Source: Oscillospiraceae bacterium
Lineage (GTDB): Bacteria; Bacillota; Clostridia; Christensenellales; Aristaeellaceae
Direction of reading: 5' to 3'
NCBI GenBank assembly: GCA_031286995.1
Contig: JAITTS010000060.1
Span: 1 to 47,965 of the forward strand
Length of the DNA stretch: 47,965 nucleotides
Positions 39,814-47,965 of this stretch are shown here, piece by piece; positions within the stretch are counted from its first letter, which is position 1; every line of letters starts with the position of its first letter. The notes beneath the pieces were generated by a model that saw only the letters and a program-made list of their open reading frames with translations, was not told the origin of the DNA and did not search any database. The position numbers and the translations under genes were made by a program.

Positions 39814-39824
39814 CAAATGTTGCG
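39809..39824. promoter_or_regulatory. Palindrome over the -35 box, possible operator
   Basis: CGCAACAAATGTTGCG is a perfect 7-2-7 palindrome overlapping the predicted -35 box of the isomerase gene. Size and position suit a dimeric repressor such as a LacI or TetR protein. Confidence 0.4.
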
Positions 39825-40031
39825 GCAGCGCGCGGGCTTGCGGCGTGCGCGCCGGCAGTTCCGCCACCCGGCGGGCTGGGGAGAGCAGCGGCAGCCACGC
39901 CCCCATGCGCCGTTGCCGGGGCTTTTGACGGGTTTGCCCGTGCCCATGGGCACAGACGGGTACAAAATAACAGGCCCTCCGGTTCGCCGTGGGCGCGCAT
40001 CTTCACGGTCACCCGCATCCTCGCCTGCTTC

Positions 40032-41609
40032 TTACATCAGCGGCGCGAAGAGCCTCAACACGGGCTGGGCCATCTTTTTATACCAAGGACGGCGCTGCCA
40101 GGCCGCCAGCGATATCTCCCCGGATACGGCCAGCGCCGCCTCAATATCCTCCTGCACGGCGCCGGGCATATCGCCCCCCGCCACCCACACCGCGCACTCA
40201 TAGTGCAAATGAAAAGACCGGTAGTCCATATTAACGCTGCCCACAGCCGCCATGGCTCCATCACAAACCATCAGTTTGGAATGGATGAATCCGGGCGTAT
40301 ACTCATACACCCGCACTCCCGCGCGCAGCAATTCTCCGTAAAAGGATTGGCTGGTGAGGTGCACGTACCAGTGATCCGGCACGCTGGGCAGCAAAATGCG
40401 CACATCCACCCCGCACTGGGCGGCCACACACAGCGCGTCGAGCATGATATCATCCACCACCAGGTAAGGCGTGGTGATATACAGCGTGTGCTGGGCCGCG
40501 GCGATCATCTGGCGGTATACATTCTCAGCTGGGTTATTCGGGTTGTTGTGCGGGCCGTCTTCATAGGGCTGGGCGAAGCCCGGCCCATCCATCCCGCTTG
40601 CGGGCGGCGGCACGGGCAGAGGCGCTTCCGCATCATCCCCGGCCATAGCCTGCCACATTTGGGTGAAAAACAGCGTCAGGCTGTGCGCCGCCGGGCCCGC
40701 CACCCGCAGGGCGCTATCCTTCCAGTGCCCGCCCAGCTTGGCGTACAGGTTAGCGTACTCATCGGCGATGTTAATGCCCCCTGTGTAGGCCACATGGCCA
40801 TCCACGGCCAATATTTTGCGATGATCGCGGTAATTGAGGTAAAGCTGGCTGGTGTAACGCTGCACAGGATTGAACACGCGCACCTGAATGCCCGCAGCGC
40901 GCAACCGCTCTAAAAAAGCGCGGTTCGTGGTCAGCAGCGAACCGATATCATCGTAGAGCAAGCACACGGTCACCCCCTGGGCCGCCTTGCGCGCCATCAC
41001 ATCCAAGAAGCGCTCGAACAGCGCACCCTCGAATACGATAAAAAATTCCATATAGATGAAAGCCTGCGCGCCCTCCATATCCGCCAGCATGGCCTCGAAA
41101 GCCGGGGCGCCCTCGCCCCAGTAGTGCAACTGCGACCCCGTGTACAGGGGAAAGCCCTGCCCTGCCAGGTAGCGCGCCACGCGCAGGCCCTGGGGCTGCG
41201 CCGCAGCCAGCGCTTGCAGCGCCGCGGCGGAGGGCAGCGCCTCATCCGCACGCCGCGCAGCCGCGCGCTGCAAGCGCCTGCCAAACGCGTTGTAGCGGCT
41301 GCCCCTACCCCACAGCAGGTACAGCGCCAGGCCAAACACACCTAACAGCAGCACAATGAGCACCCAGGCGTAGCGGTAAGATGGATTTTGATGGTTGTTG
41401 AGCAGCGCTACCACCGCCAGGCCGCTGAGGAGTTCCAGCCCCGCGTAAAGGGGTACGGCGTCGCGCGATAAAAAACGCAAAAACAGCCAGCACAGCGTCA
41501 ACTGAGAGGCTACCATCACCACAACCAGCAGGATACGCGGCGCAACGGCCAGCCACAGCGCCGCGTTGGATCGCCTGCCCGCCGCCCGCTTTTTCATTCC
41601 GCGCGCCAT
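40032..41609 (-). CDS. cls: Cardiolipin synthase (phospholipase D family)
   Basis: A 525-residue membrane enzyme that joins two phosphatidylglycerols into cardiolipin. Two or three N-terminal hydrophobic helices (about 18-95) are followed by two phospholipase D domains, each with an HKD motif: HRKILAVDGHVAYTGGINI (about 267) and HSKLMVCDGAMAAVGSVN (about 445). Both have the full H-x-K-(x)4-D set. The length is typical of the Cls type. The ATG at 41609 has GGGGAGGGG upstream. It is transcribed alone from a strong promoter, divergently from feoA. Confidence 0.93.
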   Translation of the reverse strand: MARGMKKRAAGRRSNAALWLAVAPRILLVVVMVASQLTLCWLFLRFLSRDAVPLYAGLELLSGLAVVALLNNHQNPSYRYAWVLIVLLLGVFGLALYLLWGRGSRYNAFGRRLQRAAARRADEALPSAAALQALAAAQPQGLRVARYLAGQGFPLYTGSQLHYWGEGAPAFEAMLADMEGAQAFIYMEFFIVFEGALFERFLDVMARKAAQGVTVCLLYDDIGSLLTTNRAFLERLRAAGIQVRVFNPVQRYTSQLYLNYRDHRKILAVDGHVAYTGGINIADEYANLYAKLGGHWKDSALRVAGPAAHSLTLFFTQMWQAMAGDDAEAPLPVPPPASGMDGPGFAQPYEDGPHNNPNNPAENVYRQMIAAAQHTLYITTPYLVVDDIMLDALCVAAQCGVDVRILLPSVPDHWYVHLTSQSFYGELLRAGVRVYEYTPGFIHSKLMVCDGAMAAVGSVNMDYRSFHLHYECAVWVAGGDMPGAVQEDIEAALAVSGEISLAAWQRRPWYKKMAQPVLRLFAPLM

Positions 41610-41643
41610 GGGTCCCCTCCCCTGCCTTTGTTTCGTATATATG

Positions 41644-41673
41644 ATTGTAGCGGCGGGCGCTTTCGCTTGTCAA
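41644..41673 (-). promoter_or_regulatory. Predicted promoter of cls
   Basis: Minus-strand TTGACA (41668-41673), an 18-base spacer and TACAAT (41644-41649), 34 bases before the ATG. Confidence 0.7.
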
Positions 41674-41719
41674 GTGCGCGAGGCAAAACAAAACAAATCA
41701 CAAAAATCAAAAATTAGTC

Positions 41720-41748
41720 TTGACAAACTTTTGGATGCGCCCTATAAT
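41720..41748 (+). promoter_or_regulatory. Consensus promoter of the feo operon
   Basis: A perfect TTGACA (41720-41725), a 17-base spacer and a perfect TATAAT (41743-41748), 37 bases before feoA. No clear Fur-type box could be assigned, although control by iron is expected for this operon. Confidence 0.85.
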
Positions 41749-41785
41749 CGTTAACGTAAGGTAACAAGAGAAAAGAGGCGCCACC

Positions 41786-41998
41786 ATGACGCTGCATCAA
41801 TGCCCCTTAGGCAGAGAAGTGACCATCAGGGCCTGCGACCTGGATGTGGATCTGCGCCGCAAGCTTGACACCATGGGCCTGCTGCCCGGCGCGCGCATAA
41901 CGCCTCTGCGCGCCACGCACGGCAACCTGGTGCTGTGCGTGTACGACGGACGCCTGGCCATTGACATGGGCCTGGCCAAAAGGATCACCGTAGCCTGA
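41786..41998 (+). CDS. feoA: Ferrous iron transport protein A
   Basis: A 70-residue SH3-like FeoA protein, a cytoplasmic accessory of the FeoB Fe2+ transporter. Family marks are LPLGREVTIRA-type N-terminal text (here CPLGREVTIRACD), LRRKLDTMGLLPGARI and the closing IDMGLAKRITV. The length is normal. It starts with ATG at 41786 after AAAGAGG and lies 28 bases upstream of feoB in the same operon, under a consensus promoter. Confidence 0.95.
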   Translation: MTLHQCPLGREVTIRACDLDVDLRRKLDTMGLLPGARITPLRATHGNLVLCVYDGRLAIDMGLAKRITVA

Positions 41999-42025
41999 CC
42001 GCCATCACAAAGGAGGGATTCCCCC

Positions 42026-44107
<2,082 letters not shown>

Positions 44108-44140
44108 CGGCACAAATACACGCGACAAGGAGATTGAACC

Positions 44141-44320
44141 ATGTCTTGGCTGGATATAGTGATCATCGCGACCGTCGCCGCACTGGTGGGGCTCATCGCC
44201 TGGCGCGGCGCGCGCAAGCGGCGGGCGCGCAAGCAGAACCCCTACGCCGCAGGAGGCGGATGCTGCGGATGCGCGGGATGCGCCGCGCAGAGCTGCCCGG
44301 ATAGGCAGCGGGGGGACTAA
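44141..44320 (+). CDS. FeoB-associated Cys-rich membrane protein
   Basis: A 59-residue protein missed by length filters. It has one N-terminal membrane helix (WLDIVIIATVAALVGLIAW, residues 3-21), a basic stretch and a Cys cluster GGCCGCAGCAAQSC (about 39-52). This is the FeoB-associated Cys-rich family that follows feoB in many Clostridia and is thought to assist iron uptake. ACAAGGAG lies 9 bases before the ATG at 44141. It is 33 bases after feoB and is followed by the operon terminator. Confidence 0.88.
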   Translation: MSWLDIVIIATVAALVGLIAWRGARKRRARKQNPYAAGGGCCGCAGCAAQSCPDRQRGD

Positions 44321-44343
44321 CAAACTGTACATTTCATAAAAAA

Positions 44344-44387
44344 GGGCTGCTTGCCGGCTGAAACCCCGGCAGGCAGCCCCCCTTTGT
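44344..44387 (+). terminator. Terminator of the feo operon
   Basis: GGGCTGCTTGCCGG (44344-44357) pairs with CCGGCAGGCAGCCC (44366-44379), followed by CCCTTTGTT. AAAAAA on the left side may make it work on the other strand too. Confidence 0.75.
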
Positions 44388-44444
44388 TCTGCAATGTCAA
44401 AGGTATTTCGGATAGTCGAAAAAATAATTTTTGCGTAACGCTAT

Positions 44445-44732
44445 ATGCCCGCTATCACTACCGATAATTCCCATTATGAAATCCGCGACGGAGTAGAAGT
44501 ATGTATTGATGAGGAATTGCCGTTTGATATTCCCGATTCGTGGGTGTGGGTTCACCTTGAAAGCGTGTGCGAGTATATTCAGCGCGGCAAGTCTCCGAAA
44601 ATACTCGCTCATCAAAAAATACCCCGTTGTGGCGCAAAAATGCAATCAGTGGAGCGGGTTTAGCATCGAAAAAGCGCAGTTCATTGAGCCGGATAGTTTG
44701 GCTTCATACGGTGAAGAACGCTTGTTGCTTAA
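44445..44732 (+). pseudogene. Type I restriction specificity subunit (HsdS), N-terminal remnant with frameshift
   Basis: The frame from 44445 reads as HsdS target-recognition text: [20 protein letters not shown], then IQRGKSPK. At a run of four A (44598-44601) the reading must shift by one base to continue as [20 protein letters not shown] and [16 protein letters not shown], again typical HsdS. After that the homology stops. A full HsdS has about 400 residues and two recognition domains, so only the first part of one remains, and no hsdR or hsdM lies in the window. The single extra A could also be a sequencing error, but the truncation makes it a relic either way. Confidence 0.75.
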
Positions 44733-45063
44733 CTTGCTTCCCATTACCGAACTCATGCAGAAGTGCATTGAGGAGAACGCCCGCTTCGCCCTCGACCAGA
44801 CCGATTACCAAGAACGTTACGACGGGCTTGTCACCCGCTTCGATACGACGAAGGATCGCTATGAGGAGGTCACGGGGCTTATCTCAGAGCGGAAGGCTCG
44901 CGGCGAAATGATGGGCGCTTTCATCGCTGAACTGCAAAGGCAGGACGGACTGATAACCGATTTTGACGAGTGGCTTTGGTACAGCCTTGTGGACTGCGCC
45001 ACAATCTACAAGGAAAGCGACGTGCGGTTCACTTTTAAGAACGGCGCTGAAATACAGGCATAG
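44733..45063 (+). pseudogene. Serine recombinase, C-terminal fragment
   Basis: In the same frame that ends the HsdS remnant, about 110 codons encode the tail of a large serine recombinase of the Tn4451/TnpX group: a coiled coil ([20 protein letters not shown]) and the characteristic end [32 protein letters not shown]. The catalytic resolvase domain and zinc ribbon are missing. It indicates that a mobile element integrated here and was later deleted through the neighbouring hsdS. It is followed by a terminator at 45077-45119. Confidence 0.8.
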
Positions 45064-45076
45064 TCAGAAAAGCAAG

Positions 45077-45119
45077 AACCCACGGAGAGTTATATTCGCT
45101 ATCGTGGGTTTATTTTTAT
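45077..45119 (+). terminator. Terminator before the AbiE operon
   Basis: AACCCACG (45077-45084) pairs with CGTGGGTT (45103-45110), followed by TATTTTTAT. It ends transcription from the recombinase relic. Confidence 0.7.
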
Positions 45120-45173
45120 GCCAGTATTGATTTTATTAACGGCACAAAAATCAAATTTCAATCGCAATACCTA

Positions 45174-45202
45174 TTGACTTTCGTGCAAGTTTTATTTATA
45201 AT
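45174..45202 (+). promoter_or_regulatory. Promoter of the AbiE operon
   Basis: TTGACT (45174-45179), a 17-base spacer and a perfect TATAAT (45197-45202), 31 bases before the antitoxin ATG. Confidence 0.8.
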
Positions 45203-45215
45203 AGTTGCATGAAAA
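45178..45215. promoter_or_regulatory. Inverted repeat around the AbiE promoter, probable AbiEi operator
   Basis: CTTTCGTGCAA (45178-45188) and TTGCATGAAAA (45205-45215) are complementary at 9 of 11 positions and flank the -10 box. AbiEi antitoxins are known to repress their own promoter by binding inverted repeats, so this is the likely operator. Confidence 0.6.
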
Positions 45216-45233
45216 TCAAAGGAGGTGGTCGCT

Positions 45234-45827
45234 ATGCCGCTGCCAATCGCACTTGCGGAAATCCTCACGCAAAACGATGGTGTAATCACCACCGCGCAAG
45301 CTAATACAATTGGCGTTTCCAACGAACGTCTGCGCCTTCTGGCAAATGCCGGGGAGCTGGATCGGGTATCGCACGGGGTTTATATTTCCCCTGACGAGTT
45401 TGTCGACAAGATGTACGTCGCACAGCTCAGGAGACCGAAAATCATCTACTCCCATGAGACGGCGCTTTTCCTGCACGAACTTACCGACCGAGACCCTATT
45501 AGTTATACCGTGACCGTACCTACCGGATATAACGCGGCAAGGCTGCGTGACGACGGGCTGAATGTCTTCACCGTTAAACGCGAGCTGCATGAAGTGGGGA
45601 TGGCGCAGGCAAAGACCGTATTCGGTCATACCGTCACGACTTATGGGCTGGAACGCACAATTTGCGACTGCATCCGCAGCCGCAACCAGATGGACATCAC
45701 GGTTGTTACCGATGCCATGAAACGCTATGCAAAACGGAGCGACAAGAATCTGAACACGCTGATGGAGATGGCGGAGACATTCCGCGTGACCAAGCTGCTT
45801 AGAAGTTACATGGAGGTACTTTTATGA
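45234..45827 (+). CDS. abiEi: AbiEi-type antitoxin / transcriptional repressor
   Basis: A 197-residue antitoxin of the type IV AbiE system. The N-terminal winged helix (about 1-60) contains QNDGVITTAQANTIGVSNER and ELDRVSHGVYISPDEF. The C-terminal antitoxin domain shows IIYSHETALFLHELTDRDP, YTVTVPTGYN and YGLERTICDCIRSRNQMD, all typical of AbiEi. The ATG at 45234 is chosen because AGGAGG lies 8 bases upstream. It overlaps the toxin gene by four bases (ATGA), the usual coupled layout. Autoregulation is suggested by the inverted repeat at its promoter. The AT-richer codon use differs from the backbone genes, as expected for a transferred module. Confidence 0.92.
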   Translation: MPLPIALAEILTQNDGVITTAQANTIGVSNERLRLLANAGELDRVSHGVYISPDEFVDKMYVAQLRRPKIIYSHETALFLHELTDRDPISYTVTVPTGYNAARLRDDGLNVFTVKRELHEVGMAQAKTVFGHTVTTYGLERTICDCIRSRNQMDITVVTDAMKRYAKRSDKNLNTLMEMAETFRVTKLLRSYMEVLL

Positions 45828-46657
45828 AAACATCGACGCAACTGAAGGCTCTCGTCCGCAACCTTTCCAAAGCAAAGGGGGTGGAGGCGGAAATCATCCT
45901 GCGAAGCTTCATGCTCGAACGGTTCTTGGAGAGAATCTCCAAATCGGAGTACAAGAGCAATTTCATCCTGAAAGGCGGTATGCTGATCGCTGCGATGGTC
46001 GGTATAGACACCAGAACCACGATGGACTTGGACGCCACCATCAAGGGACAGACGCTTAACGAAACACAAATCACCGAAATCATCGAGGGCATCCTTCTGG
46101 TTCCCGTTGACGACGGCGTTCTCTTTACATTCCGTAGGATTGAGGAAATCCGCGAGGAAGCCGACTATCCCGGATACCGCGTATTGATTGACGCCGCGCT
46201 GGACAAGACCCGCCAAACCATGCATATCGATATTACAACCGGCGATTTCGTCACCCCAAAGGAAATTGAATATAGCTTCAAGCTGATGTTTGAAGAAAGG
46301 TCTATCAGCATTCTGGCCTATAATCTTGAAACCGTACTGGCCGAAAAGTTCGAGTCCATCGTCTCACGGGGCTTGACCAACACTCGGATGAGGGATTTTT
46401 ATGATATCTACATCCTGACTACTACGCAGCAATTTGACGCCGCAACATTCCGTATGGCTTTGGAGAAAACAAGCGCAAAGCGAAAGACTGCCGAACAGGT
46501 AAAAGGCGCAGAAACAGTCGTCGAGCGTATTTCGGAAAACAAAGTCTTAACCGATTTATGGAGGCGCTACCAGAGCAAATATGTCTATGCCGCCGATGTG
46601 TCTTGGGAGCAGGTAATTGAGGCACTGCGAAATTTGGCGCTGGCGAATCTCAGATGA
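45824..46657 (+). CDS. abiEii: AbiEii-type nucleotidyltransferase toxin
   Basis: A 277-residue toxin of the AbiE system, a nucleotidyltransferase (DUF1814 family) that causes growth arrest and can abort phage infection. The NTase motif I is FILKGGMLIAAM (about 46-57) with the metal-binding DLD in TTMDLDATIKG (about 65-75). The later conserved Lys/Asp segment is LAEKFESIVSRGLTNTRMRDFYDIY (only its core, TNTRMRDFYD, need be noted). The length and all core residues fit an active enzyme. The start overlaps the antitoxin stop by four bases. A third gene follows after 12 bases. Confidence 0.93.
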   Translation: MKTSTQLKALVRNLSKAKGVEAEIILRSFMLERFLERISKSEYKSNFILKGGMLIAAMVGIDTRTTMDLDATIKGQTLNETQITEIIEGILLVPVDDGVLFTFRRIEEIREEADYPGYRVLIDAALDKTRQTMHIDITTGDFVTPKEIEYSFKLMFEERSISILAYNLETVLAEKFESIVSRGLTNTRMRDFYDIYILTTTQQFDAATFRMALEKTSAKRKTAEQVKGAETVVERISENKVLTDLWRRYQSKYVYAADVSWEQVIEALRNLALANLR

Positions 46658-46669
46658 GGAGGGACTCAT

Positions 46670-47539
46670 ATGGATACCGCATTAAAGTTGCGAATGAGCA
46701 TAGATAGCAGACAGCCTTTGTCTGACCATAATATTGACAACTTGCTGGCACAATCAGCCTTGGTTCAAAAACTGACGGCGGACTTCATGGAACAACCTTT
46801 GTTTGCGGTTTTCCGCATTATGGGCTTGTGCGAAATCCCCTATGCGCAGAAACTTCCTTATACACAAAAACTGATTGATTACATTAACCAAACAATAGCG
46901 ACAGATGAAGGCTTCGCCTGTTTGGGAGCGACAAAAGAACTCGTTCCGTGCTATAACGCAATGCTTCTGGAGGCCTACAGCAAATTAGGAATGGCGGCAA
47001 GCGCCCCGGCACAATCCGCCTTGAATTGGATTAAGCAATACCAATTGTTTGAACGCAATCAAACTACAACATGGCCGTATGGCGGAGTTTGCAAACATGG
47101 CGGCTGTCTCGGCGTGGTTCCATGCTATATCGGGGTAGGCAAGACAGTCCGTTCGCTTATCACCTATTCAGAGTATTTGGAGCGCAAAGATGTGGAAATC
47201 GAAAAGTTAATAATTCAGGGTGTAGAGTATATGCTGCGTCATAATATGTACCAACGGCTATCAACCGGAAAGCCAATTAGCGCACATATTACAGATATCA
47301 TGATGCCGCAAAACTACGCACTGTCGTTGACCGATTTGACATATATTGTAGGGAAACGAAAGTTACGAGACGATTCTCGTATCAGCCCGCTCTTGTCGAT
47401 GCTAAAAGAAAAACAAGTTGCCGAAAGTCAGTGGAAAATCGATTATCTTTATTCCTATAGAGGCTATATCGCGTTCGAGAGCAGAAGAAAGGCATCCGAG
47501 TGGATTTCATACCTTTTCCCGTTGTGGCTTTCTGATTAA
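46670..47539 (+). CDS. Putative alpha/alpha-toroid (terpene cyclase/prenyltransferase-like) protein
   Basis: A 289-residue protein of unknown function. Its repeats of paired helices resemble the squalene cyclase/protein prenyltransferase toroid fold found in many uncharacterised bacterial proteins. The best marks are WPYGGVCKHGGCLGVVPCYIG (about 142-162; only the C-H-C spacing matters, a possible metal site), IQGVEYMLRHNMYQRL (about 183-198) and a late SPLLSMLKEKQVAESQWK repeat. The catalytic DxDD or DDXXD motifs of cyclases are not seen. The ATG at 46670 has GAGGAGG upstream and lies 12 bases after the AbiE toxin, so it is probably in the same transcript. No signal peptide is present. Confidence 0.55.
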   Translation: MDTALKLRMSIDSRQPLSDHNIDNLLAQSALVQKLTADFMEQPLFAVFRIMGLCEIPYAQKLPYTQKLIDYINQTIATDEGFACLGATKELVPCYNAMLLEAYSKLGMAASAPAQSALNWIKQYQLFERNQTTTWPYGGVCKHGGCLGVVPCYIGVGKTVRSLITYSEYLERKDVEIEKLIIQGVEYMLRHNMYQRLSTGKPISAHITDIMMPQNYALSLTDLTYIVGKRKLRDDSRISPLLSMLKEKQVAESQWKIDYLYSYRGYIAFESRRKASEWISYLFPLWLSD

Positions 47540-47603
47540 CCAATCTTAATTTGTAACCCCTGCACACAGGCTCTCATCCCGTCATCGTAGGGGCTGTTTG
47601 TGA

Positions 47604-47783
47604 TTATTTAGGCGCAAGGTTGTCTCCGAAGTTGGCGATAGCCTTCTCGACGTTTGACCACGCTGTATTCTGAGTCAGCACCGCGCCGACCATCACTTCG
47701 TATGGCGTCCTCGCAGGCCACCAGTGTAACTCGCCGTAATGGGCGAGAAGTGTTTCGTATATGGATAACAGCTTTTCGCTCAT
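47604..47783 (-). pseudogene. Truncated endonuclease III-like protein (HhH-GPD), N-terminal 59 residues
   Basis: The frame begins at ATG 47783 after GGAGG and reads HYGELHWWPARTPYEVMVGA, VLTQNTAWSNVEKAIANF, the N-terminal segment of the endonuclease III-related glycosylase family, normally about 220 residues. It stops at 47604-47606 after an unrelated LAPK end, before the helix-hairpin-helix and the catalytic Asp. It cannot be an active glycosylase. The intact ribosome site suggests recent truncation, or the short product may be retained for another use. Confidence 0.75.
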
Positions 47784-47805
47784 TGCGACCTCCTTCTACT
47801 CAACC

Positions 47806-47832
47806 GTTAAACTAAATCCGGCAAATGCCGGA
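47806..47832 (-). terminator. Terminator after the HTH gene
   Basis: TCCGGCA (47817-47823) pairs with TGCCGGA (47826-47832). On the minus strand it is followed by TTTAGTTT. It lies 13 bases after the stop of the partial HTH gene. Confidence 0.5.
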
Positions 47833-47844
47833 GTAAGATTTTTT

Positions 47845-47965
47845 TCAGTCTACTGATTTTGGCTTGCGTCCCGGTTTCTTATCGGTGGTGCGCGTAGGTT
47901 TCTCCGCGCTTTCAGGGATAGCCCAAGCGTTCCCGAATTTGACCGCGCCGTCAATCTTGCCCTGC
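47845..47965 (-). CDS. Excisionase-like helix-turn-helix protein, C-terminal end (runs off the window)
   Basis: The last 39 codons of a minus-strand gene read QGKIDGAVKFGNAWAIPESA, EKPTRTTDKKPGRKPKS. This is the end of the small winged-helix DNA-binding proteins (MerR/excisionase-like) that are common in Clostridia beside toxin-antitoxin and mobile genes. The GAVKFGNAWAIP core forms the wing. The start lies beyond the window, so the length is unknown. The basic tail may contact DNA. Confidence 0.7.
   Translation of the reverse strand, partial: QGKIDGAVKFGNAWAIPESAEKPTRTTDKKPGRKPKSVD

Noticed and set aside
44598-44601. Programmed frameshift in hsdS
   Set aside because: The AAAA run could allow slippage, but the gene is also truncated and fused to a recombinase tail, so decay is the simpler reading.

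Overview
The window looks like chromosome from a GC-rich Firmicute, probably an anaerobic, gut-type member of the Clostridia. This is an inference. It rests on strong AGGAGG ribosome sites, a YitJ-type fusion of homocysteine methyltransferase with methylenetetrahydrofolate reductase, a maltose phosphorylase of the lactobacillus/clostridial type, TelA, YfhO, FeoB with a small Cys-rich partner, exported proteins with Pro/Thr/Ala linkers, and the absence of any outer-membrane gene. No rRNA, tRNA or CRISPR array was seen.

Layout. 1-4.9 kb: a MATE exporter, an ABC exporter and an L,D-transpeptidase behind one promoter. 5.0-8.0 kb: a very divergent CstA-like membrane protein and a LacI-type regulator. 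8.0-14.7 kb (minus strand): a signalling operon of hybrid histidine kinase, HD-GYP response regulator and YfhO-type membrane protein, with overlapping stops and starts. 14.8-18.5 kb: a small exported protein, an Fe-S aldo/keto reductase and the YitJ-like enzyme. 18.5-19.5 kb: a non-coding block with a run of hairpins, a 24-residue hydrophobic peptide gene and a 5' leader ending in an intrinsic terminator. 19.5-22.3 kb: a three-gene ABC uptake operon controlled by that leader. 22.5-26.4 kb (minus): a membrane sensor with a degenerate GGDEF domain, followed by maltose phosphorylase. 26.6-31.6 kb: a TM2 protein, TelA and a 1056-residue secreted protein. 31.8-35.2 kb: a sugar operon (TIM-barrel isomerase, Gfo/Idh/MocA oxidoreductase, beta-phosphoglucomutase) that also carries exonuclease III. 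35.2-37.2 kb: a small accessory insert (DUF1653-HAD fusion, flavodoxin-like protein, Imm5-like protein). 37.3-44.3 kb: a lipoprotein carrying two kinds of prolyl isomerase, cardiolipin synthase, and feoA-feoB with its Cys-rich partner. 44.4 kb to the end: an AT-richer accessory island with a broken hsdS, a serine-recombinase tail, an intact AbiE toxin-antitoxin pair, a co-directional alpha/alpha-toroid protein, a truncated endonuclease III-like gene and the end of an excisionase-like HTH gene.

Functional links. Maltose phosphorylase makes beta-glucose 1-phosphate, the substrate of the beta-phosphoglucomutase 9 kb away; the LacI protein resembles MalR-type regulators. An HD-GYP protein and a GGDEF protein that has lost its active-site motif but keeps RxxD suggest c-di-GMP signalling. 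The least explained items are the leader RNA before the ABC operon, the 24-residue peptide transcript, the divergent CstA-like protein and the toroid gene attached to the AbiE operon.
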